Assembly (NCBI GenBank): GCA_938049335.1
Contig: CALIYX010000025.1
Location: 124,001 to 188,000 of the forward strand
Source: an uncultured Clostridia bacterium
GTDB taxonomy: Bacteria; Bacillota; Clostridia; Peptostreptococcales; Anaerovoracaceae
Length of the DNA: 64,000 nucleotides
Direction: 5' to 3'
Shown: positions 15,941 to 24,414 of the stretch, in pieces
How positions within the stretch are numbered: position 1 is the first letter of the stretch
Layout of the letters: every line of letters begins with the position of its first letter
Notes under the pieces: generated by a model
Database searches by the model: none
Told to the model about the DNA's origin: nothing
Seen by the model: only the letters and a program-made list of their open reading frames with translations
Position numbers and translations under genes: made by a program

Positions 15941-18037
15941 CTACACCTCCCTTGCAAGACCGCTCTTTGAAATATGTTTCATGCTAGCAGTTGTCTTGCA
16001 AATTACCTTATCAAATACGTGAAGCATAGCTGGCAGTATTAATATTACTGCAAGCACGCTTATTATTGCACCTCTAGACATCAAAGTACAAAGCGACTTT
16101 ATCATATCTATATTCGAGTACATTGCAACTCCGAATGTCGCTGCGAAGAATCCGAGACCACTTACTATAATTGACGGAATCGATGTTGCAAGCGCTGTCC
16201 TTATAGCTGAGTCTGTATCCTTACCATTAAGTCTTTCTGCCTTATATCTTGTAGTCATCAAAATAGCATAATCTACCGTTGAGCCGAGCTGTATCGTACT
16301 TATACAGATTGGTGCAATAAACGGCAACGAAACACCCATCAAATGTGATAGACCAAGATTTATAAAAATAGCAAACTCTATCACGGCAACCAGAATTACC
16401 GGAAGCGATGCACTCTTAAATACTAAGAGAATGATTAGAAATACTAGAAGTATTGATACTGTATTTACAATATCAAAGTCTCTACTAGTTGTCTTAATCA
16501 AATCGTAGGTCGCAGGAGCTTCACCTATCAAAAGGCCCTTCTTGTCATACTCTTTAATAATCCTCTTAGCATCTGCAACCTGCTTATTCACCTGATCTGA
16601 AGCAACTTCGTACTCAGATGTAATCATTAAAAGTTGATATTTTCCAGATTTCAGCTTGCTCGTCAATTCACTTGGAATAAAATCATCGGGAAGTGAACCG
16701 CCGACAATACTATCTAACCCCATAGCTGCCTTAACACCCTTAAGGTCCTTGATTCTGTCTGTCATCTCAGTAAACTCCCTGTTGCTTAAATCAGAGTTTA
16801 CCAATGCCATGTATGTACTTCCCAGCTTGAAGTGTTCTGCCTGTTTTTCATTTGCAACCACACTTGGAAGCGACTTTGGAAGCGAGCCCCCAATATCATA
16901 GTAAACCTCTTTGTTCGCTTGGTTATATGCAAATATTGCTGGAATCAAAACTATGATGAATATCCCAATCTGAATATATGGTTTCGCCGTTACCTTCTTA
17001 GCAAATGAACTCATATCAGGAATTAGACTTCTATGTCTTGTCTTTTCAATGAATCTATCTAATACGAGTATCATTGCTGGCAGAATGGTTACGCAGCTTA
17101 TAACACCTAGGATTACTCCCTTTGCCATAACTATACCAAGGTCCATTCCAAGCTTATATGTCATAAAGCAGAGTGCAACAAAGCCTGCTACAGTCGTTAT
17201 TGAACTTCCTACTACGGAACTCAATGTCTTATTAACTGCCTCTGCCATAGCCTCATGGTCATCTTCTATTATTTCTCTTTCCTCTTCATACTTATGCCAT
17301 AAGAATATAGAATAGTCCATCGTGACCGCAAGCTGAAGCACCGAGGACAGCGCCTTTGTTATATACGAAATTTCTCCCATGAAGATATTTGACCCGAGGT
17401 TCCACAATATAGCCATACCTATGCCCGCTAGGAACACGAAAGGTATTAGCCATGAATCTAGAAAAACCATCATCACCAAAGTTGCAAGAAGTACTGCTAG
17501 TCCAACATATATAGGTTCTTCCTTTTCACACAAATCCTTAAGATCTGTTACAAGTGCAGACATACCTGTCAAAAAACAATCCTTTGTAGTAATCTTTCGA
17601 ATATCCTTTATTGCTGTCATGGTCTCCGATGCCGATGTCGAACTATCAAAGAAGATTACCATCAAAGTCGCATTACCATTGTTAAATGCATCATAGTACT
17701 TCTTAGGAAGAAGCTCCATTGGGACAGTCCCATTAGAGAGACTATCATACCAAATAACTGAATCGACATGGTTCACCTTTTCAATCTTAGCCTTAAGCTG
17801 AACTATATCCTTTTGATCCATTCCCTCGACAACCATAGTTGATACTGCGCCCTTGCCAAATCTGTCTAACAAAATATCCTGACCTTTGACTGTATCCATA
17901 TCCTTTGGCAGATAATGTAGCATATCGTAGTTGATTCTCGTGCCTATCATTCCAAAGAGGGATGGAATTAGTAGTAAAATGCCGATAATCAAAATCAATC
18001 TATGATGTTTTACCGTTACCTTTCCGAACTTTTTCAT
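15941..18037 (-). CDS. MMPL/RND-family transporter
   Basis: A 698-residue membrane protein with the RND/MMPL plan: one N-terminal helix, a large outer loop (about 30-170), five further helices, then a repeat of the pattern in the second half. Both sterol-sensing-like helix bundles are visible (for example A-V-T-M-D-Y-S-I-F-L-W and Q-L-G-S-T-V-D-Y-A-I-L-M-T-T-R), each with the Asp-Tyr pair of the proton relay. Family members export lipids, siderophores or drugs with proton motive force. It is followed at 2 bases by a secreted heptad-repeat partner and preceded by a TetR regulator gene. The ribosome site GAGGTG is well placed. Confidence 0.88.
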   Translation of the reverse strand: MKKFGKVTVKHHRLILIIGILLLIPSLFGMIGTRINYDMLHYLPKDMDTVKGQDILLDRFGKGAVSTMVVEGMDQKDIVQLKAKIEKVNHVDSVIWYDSLSNGTVPMELLPKKYYDAFNNGNATLMVIFFDSSTSASETMTAIKDIRKITTKDCFLTGMSALVTDLKDLCEKEEPIYVGLAVLLATLVMMVFLDSWLIPFVFLAGIGMAILWNLGSNIFMGEISYITKALSSVLQLAVTMDYSIFLWHKYEEEREIIEDDHEAMAEAVNKTLSSVVGSSITTVAGFVALCFMTYKLGMDLGIVMAKGVILGVISCVTILPAMILVLDRFIEKTRHRSLIPDMSSFAKKVTAKPYIQIGIFIIVLIPAIFAYNQANKEVYYDIGGSLPKSLPSVVANEKQAEHFKLGSTYMALVNSDLSNREFTEMTDRIKDLKGVKAAMGLDSIVGGSLPDDFIPSELTSKLKSGKYQLLMITSEYEVASDQVNKQVADAKRIIKEYDKKGLLIGEAPATYDLIKTTSRDFDIVNTVSILLVFLIILLVFKSASLPVILVAVIEFAIFINLGLSHLMGVSLPFIAPICISTIQLGSTVDYAILMTTRYKAERLNGKDTDSAIRTALATSIPSIIVSGLGFFAATFGVAMYSNIDMIKSLCTLMSRGAIISVLAVILILPAMLHVFDKVICKTTASMKHISKSGLAREV

Positions 18038-18061
18038 ATTTTTTCACCTCTATGTTCAAAC

Positions 18062-18081
18062 TATCCTAATGGATAATATCC
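18062..18081. promoter_or_regulatory. Probable TetR operator over the MMPL promoter
   Basis: The plus strand has the alternating arms TATCC-TAAT-GGATA-A-TATCC, so two palindromes share the middle arm. On the minus strand the second palindrome contains TATTAT, a fair -10 box for the exporter gene 25 bases from its ribosome site. The binding role is inferred from the neighbouring TetR gene. Confidence 0.5.
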
Positions 18082-18109
18082 TCAAATATGTGTAATAAAA
18101 ATGGACAAT

Positions 18110-18140
18110 AAAAAATCAATGCCCAAAATTTAGGCATTGA
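18110..18140 (-). terminator. Terminator between the tetR-type gene and the MMPL gene
   Basis: A perfect 8-bp stem (TCAATGCC/GGCATTGA) followed by TTTTTT on the minus strand. The exporter therefore probably has its own promoter downstream rather than relying on read-through. Confidence 0.8.
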
Positions 18141-18159
18141 CTTATTTTTGTCTAATAAA

Positions 18160-18720
18160 TTACTTTATTTCTGCATTCTTTAAAGCGTTTTTTACGCTGT
18201 CATACATCAAATCGCACAATCGTCTTATTGCGGCCTCAGGCTCATCCTTCATCCTACGCTGTAGCCATTCGAGAACAATACCGACAACCGCATGCTTATA
18301 AAACAGTATAATTAACTCTTTGTCCCTTTCGCTCACATTCATACCTCTTGCCTGCTGATTCACATATTTCGCAACAATGTGCGTTGAAACATTGTATAGA
18401 TAACGCTCAAGGGTTTCCCTGCTTATCGAGTTATATACATTGAATATAAGCCTCTTGTTATCTAGAGCAAATCTCGATGCTTCTACGAAAATACTCTCCC
18501 AGTTGTCATCATCATACTGTAGCGTTTCAGCAATTTCCTCTGTCTCAGTCTCAAAAATATCTGCCAAAAGCTCATAGATATCTTTATAGTGATAGTAAAA
18601 GGTATTGCGATTAACTCCGCACTCCTCAACCAAATCCTTGACTCTAATTTTCTCAAGTGGTCTCTCGTTAAGCGCTCTTATCATTGTCTCTCTGAGAGCC
18701 TTCTTTGTTAAGCTTGACAT
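18160..18720 (-). CDS. TetR-family transcriptional regulator
   Basis: A 186-residue repressor. The N-terminal helix-turn-helix reads I-R-V-K-D-L-V-E-E-C-G-V-N-R-N-T-F-Y-Y-H-Y-K-D, the TetR signature; the remaining helices form the ligand pocket. I choose the ATG at 18720 because GAGGTGG lies 5-6 bases before it; a TTG four codons upstream lies inside that ribosome site. It sits upstream of the MMPL exporter genes in the same direction, separated by a terminator and a palindromic site, so it probably represses the exporter until an inducer binds. Confidence 0.88.
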   Translation of the reverse strand: MSSLTKKALRETMIRALNERPLEKIRVKDLVEECGVNRNTFYYHYKDIYELLADIFETETEEIAETLQYDDDNWESIFVEASRFALDNKRLIFNVYNSISRETLERYLYNVSTHIVAKYVNQQARGMNVSERDKELIILFYKHAVVGIVLEWLQRRMKDEPEAAIRRLCDLMYDSVKNALKNAEIK

Positions 18721-18747
18721 AATCCACCTCAATTAAAACGTCCTTAA

Positions 18748-19455
18748 TTACTCGCCGTGCGAAACTGTCCCATCTCCCTGTAAGGAGATTTTCTCCCCGC
18801 CCACAGCATTTCTATTTCCAAGATGATTTATAATAAAGTCCTTATTTCTTGCTAAAATCTCGCGTGCTTCCCTATAGCTTGCTCCTTCAAAGTCATGCTG
18901 GTCAGCACTCACACCTATCGCATCCATTCCTTCTGCCTCTGCAAGATAGATGGCTCTATACTCATGGTATTTTTGCGTTACAATTATTAGCTTATTTACA
19001 TCAAAAATATTCTTCGCTCTCACCATGGATTCCGATGTTGAAAATCCCGCATGGTCACAAAAAATATCGCTCTTTGGTACACCTTGCTTTATGCAGTAGC
19101 TTAGCATTGCATGAAGCTCGTTATGCTCCTTTTGACCGTTATCTCCTGTGAGGAGAATCTTAGGTGCAACCCCTTTTTTGTAAAGTGCAATACCGGCATC
19201 TAGTCTATCTTTTAGGATCTCTGACGGAGTCTCCCTATCTATGATGCCTGCTCCGAGAATCATGATGCAATCTGCTTTTTCTTCAGCTAATTTTTGTGAA
19301 TCGCTGTCTGATATGCTGCTTTCCTGTGTATCTATAGAGTATTGCAGGCTAGGTGAAGCTGTTTTGATAACATAAAAGTTCACGCCAAGCACTGCTGCGA
19401 TAAGCAGTATCAGAATAAATATTATGATTTTTAAGCTTTTCTTTAGAGTTTTCAT
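18748..19455 (-). CDS. DUF218 (SanA/YdcF/ElyC-like) membrane-anchored protein
   Basis: A 235-residue protein with one N-terminal membrane helix (about 8-30) and an extracytoplasmic DUF218 domain. Its family landmarks are M-I-L-G-A-G-I near residue 66, a D-R-L-D-A-G helix, L-T-G-D-N-G near 102 and the V-T-Q-K-Y-H-E-Y-R segment near 160. SanA and ElyC relatives affect envelope integrity and peptidoglycan precursor metabolism, but the reaction is not settled. It ends 27 bases before the TetR gene and may share its transcript. Confidence 0.82.
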   Translation of the reverse strand: MKTLKKSLKIIIFILILLIAAVLGVNFYVIKTASPSLQYSIDTQESSISDSDSQKLAEEKADCIMILGAGIIDRETPSEILKDRLDAGIALYKKGVAPKILLTGDNGQKEHNELHAMLSYCIKQGVPKSDIFCDHAGFSTSESMVRAKNIFDVNKLIIVTQKYHEYRAIYLAEAEGMDAIGVSADQHDFEGASYREAREILARNKDFIINHLGNRNAVGGEKISLQGDGTVSHGE

Positions 19456-19472
19456 CGTTAAGCCTCGTCATT

Positions 19473-19501
19473 TTGCAAAATAAATATATATATGGTATTA
19501 T
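19473..19501 (+). promoter_or_regulatory. aroB promoter
   Basis: TTGCAA (19473-19478), a 17-base spacer and an extended TGG-TATTAT (-10 at 19496-19501). The ribosome site AGGAGAT follows 30 bases later, just before the aroB ATG. Confidence 0.75.
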
Positions 19502-19540
19502 TCATATGTATTTAGTGATTCACACCGCTAGGAGATAAAT

Positions 19541-20590
19541 ATGAAAAAATTTACAGTTTCAACATCAACTCCATACGACATTCTTATAGGACACAACCTA
19601 ATTTCTCAAATAGGTGAGTTCCTTAAGCCTGTCTTTTCTCCAAGACATGTGTGCGTTATCACAGACAGTACTGTCAATGGACTTTATGCTCAGGTGGTGA
19701 TGACCTCGCTCATAGAATCAGGATATCAGACTTCTAAGATTTTGTTTCCTTCTGGCGAGCACTCAAAGAATTTGACAACCTACTCAAACATCCTTGAAGC
19801 TCTTGCTGATGAGGGTCTTACCAGAAGCGATTTAGTTCTTGCTTTGGGCGGCGGTGTAGTTTGTGACCTTGCTGGCTTTGCCGCAGGAACATATATGCGC
19901 GGAATCAACTATGTAGTTGTTCCAACAACTCTTCAGGCTTCTATAGATACTGCTATCGGTGGAAAGACTGGTATAAACCTCCTCGGAGGAAAGAACCTCG
20001 CCGGTGTATTCTGGCAACCTTCACTAGTCGTTTGCGACAGCAAGATTTATGAGACGCTTCCAAATGAAATCCTTCTCGAAGGTATTGCAGAAGCAACCAA
20101 AAATGCTGTAATCGCAGAGGCTGGACTTCTAGATCAGATTCGCAACCATAACTATGAATATGTTATTGAGCGTTGTATCTCCATCAAGAAATCACTTGTA
20201 GAGGCCGACGAACGCGAGACAAGTCTCAGGCAGCTCCTCAACTTCGGACACACCATAGGCCACGGAATTGAAAAGCTCAGTTCCTACACCGTAACTCACG
20301 GTCAGGCTGTTGCAAAGGGCATGATTGCCGAGGCAAGAGGTGCCTATGCTCTAGGTCTTACACCTAATGACATAAGCGGTGATCTTACCGAGATTCTTAA
20401 GGAGTTTGGCTTTGATACCTCGCTAGACTACGATGCTAAAGCTATCTATAAGCTTGCTCTCAAGGATAAAAAAATCCGTGAGGGACAGATTAACATCATA
20501 GTTCCAGATTCTATCGGAAAGTGCACACTCAGAAAGCTTTCCCTTCCCGAGTTAAACGAGCTTATAACGCTTGGCCTAAAACAGGGATAG
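19541..20590 (+). CDS. aroB: 3-Dehydroquinate synthase AroB
   Basis: Second enzyme of the shikimate pathway: NAD- and metal-dependent conversion of DAHP to 3-dehydroquinate. The 349-residue protein has the glycine-rich NAD site A-L-G-G-G-V-V-C-D-L-A-G-F near residue 104. P-T-T-L-Q-A-S-I-D-T-A-I-G-G-K-T-G-I-N follows near 130, with small differences from the usual LLAQVDSSVGGKTG. The metal-binding region holds E-G-I-A-E and F-G-H-T-I-G-H-G-I-E. It stands alone; no other shikimate gene is nearby, and it is the only plus-strand metabolic gene in this part of the left arm. Confidence 0.95.
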   Translation: MKKFTVSTSTPYDILIGHNLISQIGEFLKPVFSPRHVCVITDSTVNGLYAQVVMTSLIESGYQTSKILFPSGEHSKNLTTYSNILEALADEGLTRSDLVLALGGGVVCDLAGFAAGTYMRGINYVVVPTTLQASIDTAIGGKTGINLLGGKNLAGVFWQPSLVVCDSKIYETLPNEILLEGIAEATKNAVIAEAGLLDQIRNHNYEYVIERCISIKKSLVEADERETSLRQLLNFGHTIGHGIEKLSSYTVTHGQAVAKGMIAEARGAYALGLTPNDISGDLTEILKEFGFDTSLDYDAKAIYKLALKDKKIREGQINIIVPDSIGKCTLRKLSLPELNELITLGLKQG

Positions 20591-20650
20591 TTCTATGGTG
20601 CCACTTTCATAGTCAGCTACTGAGCTAAACATAAGTATAAGGACAAATCT

Positions 20651-20680
20651 AAAGGGCTAATTTCTTAGCCCTTTATTTTT
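20651..20680. terminator. Bidirectional terminator between aroB and the LTA-synthase gene
   Basis: A perfect 10-bp stem AAAGGGCTAA/TTAGCCCTTT with a four-base loop and T-rich tail on the plus strand. It ends both aroB and the long parA-to-LTA-synthase transcript that arrives from the other side. Confidence 0.85.
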
Positions 20681-22664
20681 ATTCCGTGGTACTTATTATT
20701 TCCTTATTAGACTTATCAATCTGGCTAACCTTCATTTCCTTTGCCTTATCTGGATCCACCTCTTCTTGAAGTCCAAGAAGTGTCGGGCCGAGATAAATTG
20801 TTGATAATGGCTCGCCGTTTAGCGTAACCTTACTGTACTCGGTGAAGTTTTGGCCTTTGATGTAGTATCTTCCACCTACGTTTACGACCTTATCAATCTT
20901 AACAGTCTTAACGCCCATCTTCATCTTTGTAGCCTTGACTGCATCCTTGCTTCCGCCGTATATGTAGCGGTCACCATATAGCATATCATATGCTAGAAGG
21001 TTTAGCCCCTCTATGAAGCTCTTGTCATTATGATCAGTATTCTGCTGATATTTAAATACTGTTCCCTCGTGTATTCCCACTCTATCGCATACATCTGCAG
21101 TTAGCTCGTAGGCGTGCTGGTCCTTATCCTGCTTTTCCATATCAAAGTTAGACCAGATTACATAAGGAGTCTGATAAAGATCCTTATCGTATGAATCTGC
21201 TGTGATATCAAGCGCTGGGATATGGTCTCCATACATTACGAGGATTGTAGGTTCTTCTAGCTTTGATAGTTTGTCAGTAAGTTCCTTTACAAACTGGTCC
21301 ATCTCATAAAGCTGATTTACATAGTACTCATACTTCCACTTTAGGTCCTGTGATGGAGCATCAACAACCTGAACCTTAGGGTTCTTCACGAGCTGCTCCG
21401 TTGGATACTTTCCGTGTCCCTGAACAGAAATCGTGTAGATATAATCTCTGGACTCTGTTGAATTTAGCGCCTCCATAATCTGGTTCGTCAAAATCTTATC
21501 CTTGGCCCAGTTCTTTGGTGTCTTTGGCACATCACTCATGTACTCAAGTGATGTGAATGTGTCGTATCCAATATTCTTAAATACTTCGTTTCTGTTATAG
21601 AACAAAGCCCTATGGTTATGGATTGCATGTGTTGAGTAGCCTCGGTTCTTTAGGTCTAATGCGATGCTCTCTGCTGGTGTATTTCTCAAAACAGACTTGA
21701 ACGGATATTCTCCTGGGCCAAAGAACTTAACTGAAAGTCCAGTCATGACCTCAAACTCGGTATTTGCAGTTCCGGCACCGCAAGCTGGAACTGTCAGATA
21801 TCCAGAAGAATAATTAGCCATCAGATTTCTGAAATAAGGTATTGCATCCGTCGAAAGCTTTATCTTATTGAAAAGCTGCGGATCTGTGAACGACTCTAGC
21901 TGTAGGAAAATGATATTAGGAGATTTCTTTCCTATATCCGTGTTCTTTACTTCTAGTGCCTCTTTTCCGTCTTTAATATTTGCCTTCGCTAGTATGTCCT
22001 TCATTGCCGTTTCGCTATAGCCTGCAGGCTTGTGGATACCCGTGTTCAGCCATGTATTAACAAAGCAGTACGGTGCACCGTAGTCCTGATACGCGTAAGC
22101 TAGGTTTCCGAAGAAGGTCGCAAGCACATTGGTTTTGATAAGTCCCCATGTTGCACCAAATGTAACCGCAATAACTAGAGCTACCATGGCAACGCTTTGT
22201 TTGAACTTACCTGTCATATCCTTTCTTGGTAGCTTAATCCAAAGAATTACAATAGTAACGACGAGCAAAATGAGCACGCCCGCTATGATAGAAAGCTGGA
22301 ATCTGTTAAAGTAATTCGTTAAAATTGTAGCCGCATCGGTAATTGACGATAGGTCTTTAACGGTAAAAGGCGTCATTCTTTCGAGCAAGATTACACCGTT
22401 TGCCACACCAATCGCAAGCCAGATAGTCGATATTATGACCATGAAAAACGACCGTCTTTTGAAAAGACATGAAATAGAAATTGTAGCAGCTATAATTAAG
22501 CTGTTATACAAAAAGATTATTGGACTATGTATTAAAAAACTAAATCCGCCTAAATATTTTCTTGCGAGTGTCTCTATAATCAGATTGATTGCAAATCCTA
22601 AGATCAAGCAAAGCACTATGCCGTTTTGCCCGATCTTCTGTCTCGCGCTTTGTAGCTTACTCAT
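20679..22664 (-). CDS. LTA-synthase-family (LtaS-like) sulfatase-domain protein
   Basis: A 661-residue polytopic membrane protein. Five N-terminal helices (about 10-210) precede an extracellular alkaline-phosphatase/sulfatase domain. Its landmarks are F-L-Q-L-E-S-F, the nucleophile threonine in C-G-A-G-T-A-N-T-E-F-E, H-N-H-R, and M-Y-G-D-H-I-P. LtaS enzymes polymerise glycerol phosphate from phosphatidylglycerol on the outer face of the membrane; related enzymes modify other wall polymers, so the exact product is uncertain. The ATG at 22664 is chosen for its GGAG ribosome site. It overlaps the end of rsmA by 8 bases. Last gene of the parA transcript. Confidence 0.87.
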   Translation of the reverse strand: MSKLQSARQKIGQNGIVLCLILGFAINLIIETLARKYLGGFSFLIHSPIIFLYNSLIIAATISISCLFKRRSFFMVIISTIWLAIGVANGVILLERMTPFTVKDLSSITDAATILTNYFNRFQLSIIAGVLILLVVTIVILWIKLPRKDMTGKFKQSVAMVALVIAVTFGATWGLIKTNVLATFFGNLAYAYQDYGAPYCFVNTWLNTGIHKPAGYSETAMKDILAKANIKDGKEALEVKNTDIGKKSPNIIFLQLESFTDPQLFNKIKLSTDAIPYFRNLMANYSSGYLTVPACGAGTANTEFEVMTGLSVKFFGPGEYPFKSVLRNTPAESIALDLKNRGYSTHAIHNHRALFYNRNEVFKNIGYDTFTSLEYMSDVPKTPKNWAKDKILTNQIMEALNSTESRDYIYTISVQGHGKYPTEQLVKNPKVQVVDAPSQDLKWKYEYYVNQLYEMDQFVKELTDKLSKLEEPTILVMYGDHIPALDITADSYDKDLYQTPYVIWSNFDMEKQDKDQHAYELTADVCDRVGIHEGTVFKYQQNTDHNDKSFIEGLNLLAYDMLYGDRYIYGGSKDAVKATKMKMGVKTVKIDKVVNVGGRYYIKGQNFTEYSKVTLNGEPLSTIYLGPTLLGLQEEVDPDKAKEMKVSQIDKSNKEIISTTE

Positions 22665-23523
22665 CCTTTTTCTCCACAAATACTGCAAGCTCATCTGAAA
22701 TTGCAGCAAAATCCTCTATCGAGAGTGTCTCCGCTCTCCTTGTAGGCTCAATATTTAGCCTATCTAATGCCTGTTTTATCTCGTCCTTGCTGAAGCCAGC
22801 TCCCGTTAGGGAATTGGAAATCGTCTTGCGCCTCTGCCCAAAGCCTGCTTTGATGCAATTGAACATCAGCTTTTCGCTCTTTGGATGCACCGGCTTTTCC
22901 GTCCTTATGCTCAGCTTGAGAACTGCAGAATCAACCTTTGGTACAGGATAGAATACCTCTTTTGGTACCTCGGTAACCTCGCTGACCTCGCAGTAATATT
23001 GCACTGCAAGCGAAATAGCCCCAAAAGTTTTACTTCCTGGCCCTGCCATGATTCTATCAGCTACTTCCTTCTGCATCATAATTGTTATCGACTCGATGTT
23101 TATCTCATTTTCCAACAGATACATGATGATAGGTGTAGTTATATAGTATGGCAGATTTCCTATTACCTTAGTATGTTGAAATTTTGAAGACTTTATGATG
23201 TCGTTCAAATCCGTCTTGAGAACATCTTGATTTATGACTTCAATATTGTCGTACCCTTTCAGTGTAAAGTCAAGTACAGGTAGCAAATTTTTGTCGATTT
23301 CTATCGCACAAACCTTTCCTGCCTCCTTTGCTGCTTCAACTGTCAAAACTCCGACTCCAGGTCCAATCTCAATAACGAGATCTTCCTCGCTTATATTCGT
23401 CGCCTCAATAATGCTGTCTATTACGCCCTTATCCGTCAAAAAGTTCTGACCCAGGCTCTTCGCATTGTGAAAGCCAAACTTTTTCCTTATATAATTTAAA
23501 GTGCTTAGGGAATATAATTCCAT
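22657..23523 (-). CDS. rsmA: 16S rRNA dimethyladenosine transferase RsmA (KsgA)
   Basis: Dimethylates A1518 and A1519 of 16S rRNA late in 30S assembly. The 288-residue protein shows the SAM-binding motifs: S-L-G-Q-N-F-L near the N-terminus, V-I-E-I-G-P-G-V-G-V-L-T (motif I) and I-G-N-L-P-Y-Y-I (motif IV, NLPY). I place the start at the ATG at 23523 because it gives the usual distance to KSLGQNFL. A TTG six codons upstream, within the rnmV end, is possible. It follows rnmV at 4 bases, a conserved pairing in Firmicutes. Confidence 0.96.
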   Translation of the reverse strand: MELYSLSTLNYIRKKFGFHNAKSLGQNFLTDKGVIDSIIEATNISEEDLVIEIGPGVGVLTVEAAKEAGKVCAIEIDKNLLPVLDFTLKGYDNIEVINQDVLKTDLNDIIKSSKFQHTKVIGNLPYYITTPIIMYLLENEINIESITIMMQKEVADRIMAGPGSKTFGAISLAVQYYCEVSEVTEVPKEVFYPVPKVDSAVLKLSIRTEKPVHPKSEKLMFNCIKAGFGQRRKTISNSLTGAGFSKDEIKQALDRLNIEPTRRAETLSIEDFAAISDELAVFVEKKDE

Positions 23524-23527
23524 GTTC

Positions 23528-24094
23528 TTAGCTGTTTCCAAGCTTCTCGTTCACCTTTCTGATTGCTTCATCAAAATCCTTACGACTTACTCCCATCAAA
23601 TTGAGTTTCTTCAGTAGAGACTTGCCGTTGCAATAACCAAGCCCGAGCAAGTCGCCAAGCAAGGTGCGCCTCTCCTTTGATGATTCACCACCTATAAGCT
23701 CATTATCGCTGAGGTCCGCAGAAGAAAATTCCTCTCTTCTTCCTGTAATCGTGCACTTTGCGAGTTTCAGTGCATTGACTATGTCCTCAGGTCTTGCGTT
23801 TTCTATACCAATGTCTCCATTTTTCTCAGCTTTTGCAGCGGTCAAAAAGGCCTGCTTTGCATCAGGATACCTAGCGCAGATTCGCTCCCTTATCTTGCGA
23901 CCTGCGTGGTCAGGATCCGTCATTACAATCAGCCCTTTAGTTTCATACGCATTATCTAGTTTTTTCCATGTTGCTGCCGAGATTCCGTAACCGTGAGTTT
24001 CTATGGTTACAGCCTCAACTGCCTTGTTTATAGCGGCAGTGTCATCCCTTCCCTCGACAACGATAACCTCGTTTATAACTGGCTTTTCTTCCAT
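23528..24094 (-). CDS. rnmV: Ribonuclease M5
   Basis: Toprim-domain nuclease that makes the final cuts of 5S rRNA maturation. In 188 residues it shows the Toprim glutamate in V-V-E-G-R-D-D near residue 13 and the D-x-D motif M-T-D-P-D-H-A-G near 58. The C-terminal half (G-Y-G-I-S, then S-R-K-D-F) fits RNase M5. Its start overlaps the stop of the DivIC-like gene by one base (TAATG), and rsmA follows directly. Confidence 0.95.
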   Translation of the reverse strand: MEEKPVINEVIVVEGRDDTAAINKAVEAVTIETHGYGISAATWKKLDNAYETKGLIVMTDPDHAGRKIRERICARYPDAKQAFLTAAKAEKNGDIGIENARPEDIVNALKLAKCTITGRREEFSSADLSDNELIGGESSKERRTLLGDLLGLGYCNGKSLLKKLNLMGVSRKDFDEAIRKVNEKLGNS

Positions 24095-24414
24095 TATTTT
24101 TTGTCCTTATTAATCTTATCCTTTTTGCCATCTAGGACATAAAGAACCTCACCCGGCTTAATCATCTTGAGCTGTTTTCGGGCCTGCTCCTCGATGTAGT
24201 CGAGTTCGTTGACATTCTTGAGCTCTGCAGTAAGGTCATCCTTCTTCTGCTCTAGCTCTTTTTGGGTCTTCTCGAGGTGGTTTTTCTCAATGTGAAGCGT
24301 AACAATCTTCTTTATCGAAAACGCACAGCCTACGAGAAGAAAAAGAACTATCAAAGACAGAACCAATCTACCTGTATTTAATTTTTTCTTCGCTTTTCTC
24401 GTTGACTTTGCCAT
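24094..24414 (-). CDS. DivIC/FtsB-family septum formation protein
   Basis: A 106-residue bitopic membrane protein. A basic N-terminus (about 1-15) precedes a membrane helix (about 16-36). A coiled coil follows (about 40-75, E-K-N-H-L-E-K-T-Q-K-E-L-E-Q-K-K), then the DivIC/FtsB signature Y-I-E-E-Q-A-R-K-Q-L-K-M-I-K-P-G-E. Such proteins link the divisome with septal peptidoglycan synthesis. It overlaps the preceding DnaD-type gene by 37 bases. Confidence 0.88.
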   Translation of the reverse strand: MAKSTRKAKKKLNTGRLVLSLIVLFLLVGCAFSIKKIVTLHIEKNHLEKTQKELEQKKDDLTAELKNVNELDYIEEQARKQLKMIKPGEVLYVLDGKKDKINKDKK

